From positions 62,001 through 126,000 of the forward strand of contig NZ_OOHJ01000006.1 in NCBI RefSeq assembly GCF_900323885.1: a DNA stretch of 64,000 nucleotides, in the 5' to 3' direction. The notes under the pieces were generated by a model. The model saw only the letters and a list, made by a program, of their open reading frames with translations. It was not told where the DNA came from and did no database searches. The stretch comes from [Actinomadura] parvosata subsp. kistnae (GTDB taxonomy: Bacteria > Actinomycetota > Actinomycetes > Streptosporangiales > Streptosporangiaceae). How positions within the stretch are numbered: the first letter of the stretch is position 1; each line of letters starts with the position of its first letter. The translations under genes and the position numbers were made by a program. Below, piece after piece: positions 51,714 to 59,693 of the stretch.

Positions 51714-52495
51714 ATGGGAAAAGCACCGCCCATGTACCCCACCAATGCCCTCGATCGCGGTCTCCGGCTAATCCAGCTCGTCCGCGACGAGGGCGACATC
51801 CGCGTGAAGGAGGCGGCGCGGGAGCTGGGCATCGCCACCTCCAGCGCGCACCGGCTGCTCCAGGCGCTGGTGTACCGCGACTTCCTGGTCCAGGACGAGA
51901 CGCACGCCTACGTCCCCGGGCCCGCCATGTCCGCCGGGGCGGCCGGCCTGAGCTGGAGCCGCGACCTGCGCCGGATCGCCACGCCGCACATGATCCGGCT
52001 CAGCCGGCGCGTCGGCAACTCGATCAACCTGGCCGTCCACGCCCAGCACGACATCCGCGTCCTGTCCAGCGCGACCGTGCCCGGCGGCACCCACGACTGG
52101 CGGGGATCCATCCTGCCCGCGCACAGGACCGCGGGAGGCAAGGCGATCCTGTCGGCTCTCCCTGACCCGGCGCTCGAACGGCTGTACCTCGGCGTGGATC
52201 ACAGCGCGGGCGTCTCGACGGCGGAGTTCGACCGGCTCATGAACGGCGTCACCTGGGCGAGAAGCACCGGCTGGTCCATCTCCAAGGGCGAGTGCGAGAA
52301 GACGATCACCGCCGTCGGCACCCCCATCCAGCACCGCTCCGGCCGCACGCTCGGCGCCATGACCATCACCACGCACGGCCCGCGAGCCTGGTGGGGCCTG
52401 GCCTGGACAGGACCCTCCGGCACCTGCAGCACGCCCGCGCCCGCATCGAGGCGGACCTCGACGATCTTCTGGGATCGGCCGTATCCGTCATGTGA
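51714..52495 (+). pseudogene. IclR family regulator with a late frameshift
   Basis: ATG 51714 (or 51732) opens an IclR protein. The N-terminal winged HTH is DIRVKEAARELGIATSSAHR with LLQALVYRDFLVQDET. The effector domain includes SSATVPGGTHDWRGSILPAH and TAGGKAILSALPDPALERLY. Near 52390 the sense moves to another frame (GLDRTLRHLQHARARIEAD), ending at 52495, which is the expected C-terminus. Without correction the first frame runs on to 52697 through the next gene. Only the last 35 residues are affected, so a sequencing error or very recent mutation is likely. Confidence 0.7.
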
Positions 52496-52501
52496 CTGGT
52501 C
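52480..52501 (+). repeat. Dispersed palindrome, copy 12
   Basis: Contains ATCCGTCATGTGACTGGTC. It overlaps the natural stop (TGA 52493-52495) of the IclR gene and lies 108 bp before the lipoprotein gene. Its polarity is reversed compared with most copies. Confidence 0.7.
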
Positions 52502-52608
52502 TCCGGAATCAGGGGCGCATCCGATGGACCGGGGGTGTGGCCGTCTGCATCATTGCTTCCACGTCCGAAGCCACATGATCTTCGACGCCGAATCCGGAAG
52601 GCACCCAC

Positions 52609-52956
52609 ATGATCCTCTCCACGACGGTCCGCGCTCTGACACTGGGCATCACGACGGCTGCCCTGGCCCTGGCCGTCGCGGCGTGCGGCAGTGGTGATGC
52701 CGCTGGTGACGCCGGCGGTACCGGCGCGCCTGACAAGGCCGGGCTCGTGGGCAAGCTGACCGCCGACGAGAACTTCAAGGGGCTGCCGGGGGACCTGACC
52801 GACTGCATGGCAGAGGTCGCGCTCAAGTTCGGCGACCAGGACGACCTGCAGTCCTACATGGCGGGGAAGATCACGCTGGAGCAGGTCAAGGGCTTGGGCA
52901 AGGACGACAAGGCGGCCGAGGCCGAAGCCGAGAAGTGCACGAACCTCGGGGGCTGA
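52609..52956 (+). CDS. Small lipoprotein
   Basis: A 115-residue protein with a lipoprotein signal (ALALAVAACGSG, lipobox AVAAC). The mature part contains a short conserved-looking helical domain with TDCMAEVALKFGDQDDL and a C-terminal cysteine (AEKCTNLGG), which may pair with the earlier one. It is probably membrane-anchored on the outer face. The function is unknown. Confidence 0.75.
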   Translation: MILSTTVRALTLGITTAALALAVAACGSGDAAGDAGGTGAPDKAGLVGKLTADENFKGLPGDLTDCMAEVALKFGDQDDLQSYMAGKITLEQVKGLGKDDKAAEAEAEKCTNLGG

Positions 52957-52971
52957 GCCGCCGGGCTTGCC

Positions 52972-53976
52972 TCACCCTCCGCTGTCAGGACGCCCTCTCA
53001 CCGCCGGGGTGACGCGCTCGGGTGAAGGGAAGCTGCGGCGATAGGCGGCGGGCGAGATGCCGACGATCGTCCGGAAATGTTGCCGGAAGGACGACGGGCC
53101 GCCAAAGCCGCTCCTGTCGCCTACCTGGTCGATCGTCAGGTCGGTGGTCTCCAGCAGGCGGCGGGCGCGCTCCACCCGCTGCCTGGTCAGCCACTGCCCG
53201 GCGGTCATCCCGACCTCCTGCCGGAAGCGGCGGGTGAAGGTGCGCACGCTCGTTCGCGCATGGGCGGCGAGCTGGGCCAGGGTCAGGGGCTGTTCGAGCT
53301 GCTCCAGCGCCCAGGCCCGGGTGCCGGCGGTGGTGGCCTGCGCCGCTTCGGGGATGGGCCGCTCGACGTACTGCGCCTGCCCGCCGTCCCGCCAGGGCGG
53401 CACGACGCAGCCGCGGGCCGCGCGGTTGGCGGCCTCGCTGCCGTGGTCCAGCCGGACCAGGTGCAGGCACAGGTCCACCCCGGCGGCGGCGCCCGCGGAG
53501 GTGAGCACGTCGCCGTCATCGACGAACAGCACACTCGGATCGACCCTGACCTGGGGGAACGTCCGCTGGAAGGCCTCCGCCTCGCGCCAGTGGGTGGTCG
53601 CCGGACGGCCGTCCAGCAGACCGGCGGCGGCCAGCACGTACGCGCCCGTGCAGATCGACACGATGCGGCCGCCTGGCCGGATGCGCGACAGCGCCCCGGC
53701 CACGGGCTCAGGCAACCGGCCGTGCTCGCGCACCGGCCCCAGAGCGGTGAACGGAGGGATCACCACGGTGTCGGCGCCGTCGAGGGCCCCGGCGTCATAC
53801 GCGGCGCCGATCGCGAAGCCCTCGCTGCTGACCACAGGCTTTCCGTCCACCGTGCAAACGATCACCTCGTAGAGCGGCTCCCCGCTCGCCCCCGTGGCCT
53901 CGCCGAAGATGCGGGACGCAATGCCCAGCTCGAACGGGATGACGCCGTCGAGCGCGAGAACGACCACACGATGCAT
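52972..53976 (-). CDS. GlxA-type AraC regulator with DJ-1/PfpI domain
   Basis: A 334-residue regulator. The N-terminal DJ-1/PfpI-like domain (VVVLALDGVIPFELGIASRI, with the nucleophile-elbow cysteine in SICTGAYVLAAAG) is followed by an AraC double HTH (LAQLAAHARTSVRTFTRRFR and TIDQVGDRSGFGGPSSFRQH). The ATG at 53976 is the first that fits the fold; longer forms run into the divergent dehydrogenase gene. It is divergent from the quinone oxidoreductase gene with about 100 bp between, so it probably controls it. Confidence 0.88.
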   Translation of the reverse strand: MHRVVVLALDGVIPFELGIASRIFGEATGASGEPLYEVIVCTVDGKPVVSSEGFAIGAAYDAGALDGADTVVIPPFTALGPVREHGRLPEPVAGALSRIRPGGRIVSICTGAYVLAAAGLLDGRPATTHWREAEAFQRTFPQVRVDPSVLFVDDGDVLTSAGAAAGVDLCLHLVRLDHGSEAANRAARGCVVPPWRDGGQAQYVERPIPEAAQATTAGTRAWALEQLEQPLTLAQLAAHARTSVRTFTRRFRQEVGMTAGQWLTRQRVERARRLLETTDLTIDQVGDRSGFGGPSSFRQHFRTIVGISPAAYRRSFPSPERVTPAVRGRPDSGG

Positions 53977-54076
53977 GGCCAGATCCTGGCACAAAGTGAC
54001 CTTCCGGCCAATGGTGGTCGCTCCCCTCCGGCGGCAGGCTGGCGGCGTCCTGCACACCGAGAGGGGCACATCGAAC

Positions 54077-55036
54077 ATGAACGACACGACCGCGCGGATG
54101 CGGGCCATCGTCGTGGCGGCCTGGGGAGGCGCGGAAGGCCTGCGCGAGACCGAGCTTCCCCGGCCCACGCCGGGGCCCGGCGAGATCCTGGTGCGCGTGC
54201 ACGCGGCCGGAGTCAACGCGACCGACTGGAAACAGCGCACCAGTGGCGGCCTCGGCTTGTGGGCCGACCCACCCATCGTCGGATGGGACGTCTCCGGGAG
54301 GGTCGAGGCCACGGGCCTGGGCGTGACGCTGTTCCGGCAGGGCGACGAGGTCTTCGGCATGCCCCGCTTCCCCCACCAGGCCGGGGCGTACGCCGAGTAC
54401 GTGGCGGCTCCCGCCCGGCACTTCACCCGCAAACCACCGCAGATCGACCACATCCACGCGGCGGCCCTGCCTCTCGTCTCGCTGACGGCCTGGCAGGCTC
54501 TCTTCGACACCGCACGGCTCCAGCCGGGACAGCGGGTTCTGATCCACGCCGCCGCCGGCGGTTTCGGGCACATCGCCGTCCAGATCGCCAAGACACACGG
54601 CGCCCACGTCGTCGCCACCGCACGCCGGCACAAGCATGCGTTCCTGCGCGGACTCGGCGCCGATCACCTCATCGACTACACCATCACGGACTTCACCACC
54701 GCCGTCCGGGACGTGGACATCGTGCTCGACCCCGTCGGCGGCGACTACGGACTCCGGTCCCTGGACGTGCTGCGCAAGGGGGGAACACTGGTCTCGCTCG
54801 CCTCACCGGCCGACGACGCACTGAAACCGCACGCCGCGGCCCTCGGGCTGCATGCCGGTTTCATGCTGGTCGAGCCCGACAACGCCGCCCTGGCCGCCGT
54901 CGCGGACCTGGCCGCCACGGGACGGCTGCACGCCGCGGTCGAGCGCGTCTTCCCTTTGTCGGAGGCGGCCACCGCGCACCGGCTGGGCGAGACCGGCCGC
55001 ACCACCGGCAAGATCGTGCTGCGGGTCCTGGAATGA
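54077..55036 (+). CDS. Zinc-type alcohol dehydrogenase/quinone oxidoreductase family
   Basis: A 319-residue medium-chain dehydrogenase of the quinone oxidoreductase group. It has a GroES-like N-terminal domain (PGPGEILVRVHAAGVNATDW), the nucleotide-binding fold (VLIHAAAGGFGHIAVQIAKT) and DIVLDPVGGDYGLRSLDVL. No structural zinc cysteines are present. It reduces quinones or enones with NADPH. ATG 54077 follows GAGGGG. It is divergent from the GlxA-type regulator. Confidence 0.88.
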   Translation: MNDTTARMRAIVVAAWGGAEGLRETELPRPTPGPGEILVRVHAAGVNATDWKQRTSGGLGLWADPPIVGWDVSGRVEATGLGVTLFRQGDEVFGMPRFPHQAGAYAEYVAAPARHFTRKPPQIDHIHAAALPLVSLTAWQALFDTARLQPGQRVLIHAAAGGFGHIAVQIAKTHGAHVVATARRHKHAFLRGLGADHLIDYTITDFTTAVRDVDIVLDPVGGDYGLRSLDVLRKGGTLVSLASPADDALKPHAAALGLHAGFMLVEPDNAALAAVADLAATGRLHAAVERVFPLSEAATAHRLGETGRTTGKIVLRVLE

Positions 55037-55502
55037 CCCGCCCGGCGAGACTCCACCGGAGCAGGCGATGACGAGCCTTGAGGAGTTCTCCCCGTGCACC
55101 TCCGGCTGCACTGGTCTCCCTACGAGCTGACCAGGTGCGCGAGGCTGCGGGACAGCACGGTCGGCACCCGCTCGATCTACGGCGGCTACAAGTTGCCTCC
55201 GCCGTTCCCCGCGCCGGCGTCAGGCGTGCTCACCGCAGGAGACTTTGACGATCTCGATCCTGGCGTCTGGGTGCCACGGCGATCCGCACGCGCGGCATCC
55301 GGAGAAGAACCCCTCGGCGAATCCGGCCCCCATCAGGTGACATCGCCCAGCGCGCTCCTGACCCTAGCCGAGATGACCACGGTGACCTGGGAGGTTACCG
55401 CCGTGTTCGTGACAGACACGAAAGTGCCTCCTTACGCCCTGCGTGAAGACCCGCGCATACTCCACCTGTCCGCGCGGGATCAACACAAAGGAGTGTCCCC
55501 AG
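55037..55502. other. Intergenic region with a possible HxlR regulator stub
   Basis: On the minus strand, AAGGAGG precedes a GTG at about 55417 that opens MSVTNTAVTSQVTVVISARV but stops after 28 codons. HxlR regulators often begin in this way and often lie divergent to NmrA-like genes, so this may be the start of a lost regulator. The rest of the stretch holds long open frames without recognisable content. Confidence 0.3.
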
Positions 55503-56426
55503 ATGATTCTCGTCACCGGTGTTTCCGGAGCTCTCGGCGGCCTGGTCCTGGACGGCCTGTCCGCCGCCGGCGGGATGGAGGTGGTGGCCGGCACCAGCTC
55601 CGCCACCCGTACGGCGGCGCGCCGCGTCGACTTCGACGACCCGGCGACCCTGGCCGGCGGGTTCGCCGGGGTGGACGTGCTGGTGTTCGTCTCGGCCGGG
55701 TACGCCGAGGACGACGTGGTGCTCGCCCGCCACGGGGCCGTGGTCGCGGCGGCGGCAGCGGCGGGCGTCCGGCACGTGATCTACACCAGCCTGGCGGGCT
55801 CGGGCGACTTGATGACCCTCGCGTTGTCACATCGCTGGACCGAGGCCCGCCTGGCCGCCGCCCCGTTCGACGTGACCGTCCTGCGCAACGGCTTCTACGC
55901 CGACGTGCCGGTCGGCCTGGCCGCGGCGGGAGCGGGATCCGCCGCGGCCACGGGGGTCTTCGCGGCGGCGTTCGGCAACGGCAGGGTGTCGGTGGTGGCC
56001 AAGGAGGACCTCGCGGACGTGGCCGTACGCGTGGCGGCCGAGACCCAGCACGACCTCGACGCGGGCGGGCGCAGCCGGCACGCGGGCAAGGTCTACGAGC
56101 TCGAGGGTGTCACCGCGATCGGCGGCCACGACATCGCCGGGGTGCTGAGCACGGCGCTGGGCCGCAGGGTCGAATACCGGCCCGTCTCCCTGGAGGAGAC
56201 CCGCAAGGCGCTGGAGGGCAGCGGCCTGGAGCCCTACCAGATCGGGCACTCGGTGTCGCTTTTCGCCAACGCCGGCGCGGGCGTCCTCGAAGCTCGCGGC
56301 ACCGATCTGACCAGCCTGCTCACCACGAAGCCCCGCCCCGTCCACGACCTCATCGTCAAGGCCGTCGAAGCGGGCGGCTACCGCTCCCGCTCGGTCGATG
56401 CCCGCTCCACCGGTACCGGGGGCTGA
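55503..56426 (+). CDS. NAD(P)-binding NmrA-like oxidoreductase
   Basis: A 307-residue atypical short-chain dehydrogenase. The dinucleotide motif ILVTGVSGALGGLVLDGLSA lies at the very N-terminus. VLVFVSAGYAEDD, GVRHVIYTSLAGSG and TVLRNGFYADVP follow, as in NmrA/QOR2-like NADP-binding sensors and quinone reductases. ATG 55503 is preceded by AAAGGAG. A decayed partial duplicate of its 3' end lies at 59400-59530. Confidence 0.85.
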   Translation: MILVTGVSGALGGLVLDGLSAAGGMEVVAGTSSATRTAARRVDFDDPATLAGGFAGVDVLVFVSAGYAEDDVVLARHGAVVAAAAAAGVRHVIYTSLAGSGDLMTLALSHRWTEARLAAAPFDVTVLRNGFYADVPVGLAAAGAGSAAATGVFAAAFGNGRVSVVAKEDLADVAVRVAAETQHDLDAGGRSRHAGKVYELEGVTAIGGHDIAGVLSTALGRRVEYRPVSLEETRKALEGSGLEPYQIGHSVSLFANAGAGVLEARGTDLTSLLTTKPRPVHDLIVKAVEAGGYRSRSVDARSTGTGG

Positions 56427-56492
56427 CGCCCCGGTATCGGCGTGCCAGGTGGGCGTTTAACCCGTTGTGGCGTCGGCGATCATCTCCCGATA

Positions 56493-57239
56493 ATGGCCGG
56501 CATGGAGGAGATCGAGGTCGTCGTCGCCCATAGCGAGCGAGCGACCCTGCGTGTCGGTGATGTGTTTCTGAAGATCGACGTCGATCAGACGCGCACCGAC
56601 GTCGAGGTCAGGGCGATGGCCCTGGCGCCGATCCCGACTCCGCAGGTCCTGTGGCGCAAGCCGCCCGTGCTGGCGCTCGCCGCCCTGCCCGGGACGGCAC
56701 TGGGCAACCTCGGTGAGCCGTCGCCCGCGGCACCGGCGGCGTGGGCCGCGGCGGGTGCGGCCGTGCGGACCCTACACGACGCGCCCCTGCCGCCATGGCC
56801 CGGCCGGCGCCTCGACGAGATCGCCTCGCGCCTCCATGACGAGTGCGCGTGGCTCGTCACGAACGGCGTCCTTCCCAAGGACGTCGTGACTCGTAACCGC
56901 CAGGTTGCCGAGGCTGCGTTGCGGCCGTGGAAACCGGTGTTCATGCACGGCGACCTGCAGATCACCCACGTGTTCGTCGAGGATGACGAAATCACCGGTG
57001 TGATCGACTGGTCCGAGGCGGCTCAGGGCGACGCCATGTACGACCTCGCCGTCCTGACGCTAGGACACGAGGAGCACCTCAACGATCTGGTGACCGGCTA
57101 CGGCACCCACGTTGACCTCGACGTGATCCGTGGGTGGTGGTCGTGGCGAAGTCTGGTGGCGGCCCGCTGGCTGATCGAGAACGGCTTCGATCCGTCCCTG
57201 CCAGGCTGCGAGTTCGACGTGCTGCGAGCCCGGATGTGA
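56493..57239 (+). CDS. Aminoglycoside phosphotransferase-like kinase
   Basis: A 248-residue APH-fold protein with the catalytic loop FMHGDLQITHVFVEDDE and the metal loop GVIDWSEAAQGDAMYDLA. In the catalytic loop the second metal-binding residue, normally Asn (HGDxxxxN), is His here, so activity may be altered. The N-terminal lobe is short but keeps a lysine (FLKIDV). ATG 56493 or 56502 may be used. The substrate is unknown; such enzymes phosphorylate antibiotics, homoserine or sugars. Confidence 0.75.
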   Translation: MAGMEEIEVVVAHSERATLRVGDVFLKIDVDQTRTDVEVRAMALAPIPTPQVLWRKPPVLALAALPGTALGNLGEPSPAAPAAWAAAGAAVRTLHDAPLPPWPGRRLDEIASRLHDECAWLVTNGVLPKDVVTRNRQVAEAALRPWKPVFMHGDLQITHVFVEDDEITGVIDWSEAAQGDAMYDLAVLTLGHEEHLNDLVTGYGTHVDLDVIRGWWSWRSLVAARWLIENGFDPSLPGCEFDVLRARM

Positions 57240-57348
57240 GGTCCGCACGTGTGCCCGGGTACGCGCCCGCGACCGGGCACCGAGGTGGACGCGAAGTCCG
57301 GCAGGCGGGTGATCGGACCGGCAAACGTTGCTGCTTGTCGCCAGCGAA

Positions 57349-57594
57349 TCACTCTGCCGCAGCACGGAGCCTACGTGTCCCCGCGAGACCAGAGCTGGGC
57401 GCGTCGGTCACAGGCGGTCCAGTGTGTTGCGCGTGTGCCGAGCCACGCGCCCCTTCCTCCTCGGCGACCGGGCACATGGCAAGGACGAACAGGTGGCGGG
57501 GCACGGCGCGCACGACGTCGATGACGGCTGGGCTGATGTCGCCGGCTTGCCCGGGTGCGAACGCGACGATGAGGCGTTCGGGGGTGACGGTCAC
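57349..57594 (-). pseudogene. Protein-L-isoaspartate methyltransferase-like N-terminal fragment
   Basis: The GTG at 57594 overlaps an upstream stop by GTGA. The frame reads AVIDVVRAVPRHLFV, the conserved entry segment of PCMT-like methyltransferases including the FxLD-system enzymes, then turns into unrelated sequence (CPVAEEEGARGSAHAQHTG) and stops. The SAM-binding domain is missing. It is a truncated gene at the end of a coupled minus-strand chain. Confidence 0.4.
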
Positions 57595-57827
57595 TGTCCG
57601 TCCTTTCCCTTTGGCGTGGTTGCCCTGGGGTTCCTGTCGCTGGTCGTCGGTGCTGCCCGTTCCGCCTTCGGTCCCGTCGACCTCCTTGTCCCGGGGTTGT
57701 TGGGGTCTTCGTGTCGTCCCCTGGTGTCTCCTGTCGTGGTGTAGGGGCGCGGTCCGGCACGGGGCTTGTAGGGAGGTGGTGGACTCCGGAAGGGGTGAGG
57801 GGCCCGCCGCCGCGCCTGCTCACTCAT
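57591..57827 (-). CDS. Proline/arginine-rich 78-residue ORF
   Basis: ATG 57827 overlaps the end of the preceding frame, and the stop overlaps the following GTG, so it is coupled on both sides. The product (MSEQARRRAPHPFRSPPPPY onward) is rich in Pro, Arg and Thr and looks disordered. I do not recognise it. Confidence 0.35.
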   Translation of the reverse strand: MSEQARRRAPHPFRSPPPPYKPRAGPRPYTTTGDTRGRHEDPNNPGTRRSTGPKAERAAPTTSDRNPRATTPKGKDGQ

Positions 57828-58150
57828 CGAACACCTCAGCGGTGGTGCGGGGCACGGCGACGAGCTCCCGGCTGCGGCCGTTGAGCGCGTCGAGGATGCC
57901 GGCCAGTTCGGTGGCGAGCGCCGGGCCGAGGTCGCGGGTCAGGCGGCGGCCGTCCTGGTAGCTGCGGTTGATCCGGGCGACCGGCGGATGGGCGCCGAAG
58001 TAGCGGATGAACAGTTCGATCTCGACGCCGTCGACGCGCCAGGAGGGCGAGCTGGGCGGCGTGGCCGGGCTGGTCGCCGGGCCGGTGTCAGGATCGGCCC
58101 CAAGGCACGTCGCATCGGGGCGTGGGAGCGAAGGTTGCGGTCATGGTCAC
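57820..58150 (-). pseudogene. Unidentified small gene with frameshift
   Basis: The minus strand reads TATFAPTPRCDVPWG and, after a one-base shift near 58095, continues WRVDGVEIELFIRYFGAHPP, RINRSYQDGRRLTRDLG and AGILDALNGRSRELVAV to a stop at 57820. The second part is convincingly coding but has no start in its own frame. About 110 residues in total. The family is unknown. Confidence 0.35.
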
Positions 58151-58266
58151 GCCTTTCCGTGACGTTGGTGTGCGGCGCACGACGGACCGGCGCACCAAGG
58201 CTTGGGATGCGGCGGCGGACGCCTGGGACGGGGTCACGCTGCCGCGCCTGCTCGAAGGGGCCGGGC

Positions 58267-58554
58267 TCATGTCTCCTCCGCGGGGGACGTGTTGCCCAAC
58301 AGGGAGACCTGCCAGGCCAGCGCGGTCGTGAGGGTGGCATCGTTCGGCCGCTCAACAAGGGCGAGCACACCGGCAGTCTTCAGCTCAGGCATGATGGCGC
58401 GTAACAGCACGGCCACCCACCACTCCCGGTACTCTTCGTCGCGGTGCCGTTCCATGTGCCGGCCGGCGTAGACCGCGCGAAGCTCGACCAGCCTGCGGAC
58501 CGCCCGCCACTCGCGGGCCGCCCCCAAGCGCGCCGCGAACGCCGCCCGCGCCAC
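58267..58554 (-). CDS. Hypothetical 95-residue protein, possibly a fragment
   Basis: GTG 58554 opens ARAAFAARLGAAREWRAVRR, then YREWWVAVLLRAIMPELK and LTTALAWQVSLLGNTS. It is helical and charged, with a short hydrophobic stretch. Upstream its frame is open to the truncated sigma gene, so the true start may have been lost. No family was recognised. Confidence 0.35.
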   Translation of the reverse strand: MARAAFAARLGAAREWRAVRRLVELRAVYAGRHMERHRDEEYREWWVAVLLRAIMPELKTAGVLALVERPNDATLTTALAWQVSLLGNTSPAEET

Positions 58555-58577
58555 CGCCCGCTGGATGTCCCCAACGC

Positions 58578-59048
58578 TCAGCCGCCGGGCAGGATGGCGA
58601 GCGCCTTGGCCAGGTGCGGCTGCATGCGCTCGGCGGCGACGGAGGTGACGACCCGGTCCTCGTGGCCTTCCACGACAGGCTCGGGGCCCAGCTTGGCCAG
58701 CGCCTTGTAGTGGCGGGTCTCCTTGCGGCGGTGCCTGGCGATCAGATTGGTGGCGATGCCGAACAGCCAGGGCCGCAGGTCTCCGCGTTCCGGTTCGTAG
58801 CGGTCGCGCCGGTCGAAGGCCAGCAGGAACGTCTCGGCGGCGAGGTCCTCGGCGATCTGCGTGTCCAGGCGGCCGGCGACGTACAGGTAGATGTCGCGGT
58901 AGTAGCGGTCGTGGACGGCGGTGAACAGGTCGGGGTCGCGCCGGTACCGGGCGGCGAGCTCGGCGTCGGTCACCTGTTCGCTCACGTCGGCGCTCACGTT
59001 CTTGTCTTCGGCATCAGGTCGGCTTTCCGGTCGGCGGTCACGATCATC
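58578..59048 (-). pseudogene. ECF sigma factor truncated after region 2
   Basis: From ATG 59048 the frame gives an ECF sigma factor region 2: ELAARYRRDPDLFTAVHDRY, EDLAAETFLLAFDRRDRYEP and DLRPWLFGIATNLIARHRRK. After a linker it stops at LAKALAILPGG, exactly where region 4 (normally GQREVLLL...) should begin. The DNA-binding region 4 is therefore absent and the following sequence is unrelated. The product could bind core polymerase but not a -35 element. Confidence 0.65.
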
Positions 59049-59399
59049 CATCCTTCGCCGCAAGCCGGAATCGCCTTCCCGCGGGATCCGATAGGGAAGA
59101 AGGCTGGGCCAGCCGACCAGGAGGAACCCCGTTAACGCCGCGTCCCAGTTGGGAAGCCGAGCGCCGGTCCACAACTCTGTCACCCATAGTGACGGGGCCT
59201 GCTCTTCTCGAATCCATGCTTTCGAGACCCGGCCCGGGCGCACCTCGGCAGCGGCACCCCCGAGGAACTCATCTGGTCCGACCGGCGTACCGGAGCCACG
59301 ATGGGCCGCGACAGCCTGGAGGACCTGCTGCGCCGCCTACCGCCGCACGGCATCCATCGCCGTCAGCTCACCCATTACCGGGCCGACCGCACACACGGC
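59049..59399. other. Stretch without a recognisable gene
   Basis: Several overlapping open frames occur on both strands. Plus-strand TMGRDSLEDLLRRLPPHG looks protein-like but is isolated. There is no ribosome site and no family match. It is probably decayed sequence between two pseudogenes. Confidence 0.3.
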
Positions 59400-59530
59400 G
59401 CAGAGCCGTACGGTCAAGTACCTGTCCGTCTCCTGGAGGAGACCCGCAAAGTGCTGGAGGGCAGCGGCCTGAAGCCCTGCCAGATCGGTCGATGCTCGCT
59501 CCGCCGCGAACGGGGGCTGTCCGCCCGGCA
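59400..59530 (+). pseudogene. Decayed 3' duplicate of the NmrA-like gene
   Basis: LLEETRKVLEGSGLKPCQIG matches the SLEETRKALEGSGLEPYQIG segment of the gene at 55503. At DNA level the copy then jumps from CAGATCGG to TCGATGC, joining two points that lie 149 bp apart in the intact gene at a shared TCGG. It is out of frame and has no start. Confidence 0.65.
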
Positions 59531-59566
59531 TCGCAAGAGACCGTACGCATGGGCCGCCCTTCGCAG

Positions 59567-59588
59567 GGCCAGTCACGTGACAGATGTG
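59567..59588 (-). repeat. Dispersed palindrome, copy 13
   Basis: Minus-strand CATCTGTCACGTGACTGGCC, with the full GTCACGTGAC core. It ends 105 bp before the glycosyltransferase start at 59694. Confidence 0.75.
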
Positions 59589-59693
59589 CGCCGGTACGCG
59601 GGGCGATTAGCGTCTGGCTGTCTGTCAGGCCCTGGCCGGGGCGCTCTCATCGCCGGTGCCCGCGCGGGCTTCCTGCCGACGATCGGACGCCAC

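Noticed and set aside
55320..55350. Possible copy of the dispersed palindrome near GAATCCGG...GGTGACATCG
   Set aside because: The two halves are displaced and the palindromic core is missing.
58122..58331. Plus-strand 69-codon ORF (MGAKVAVMVTPF...)
   Set aside because: It overlaps minus-strand sequence that reads better as coding and has no ribosome site.
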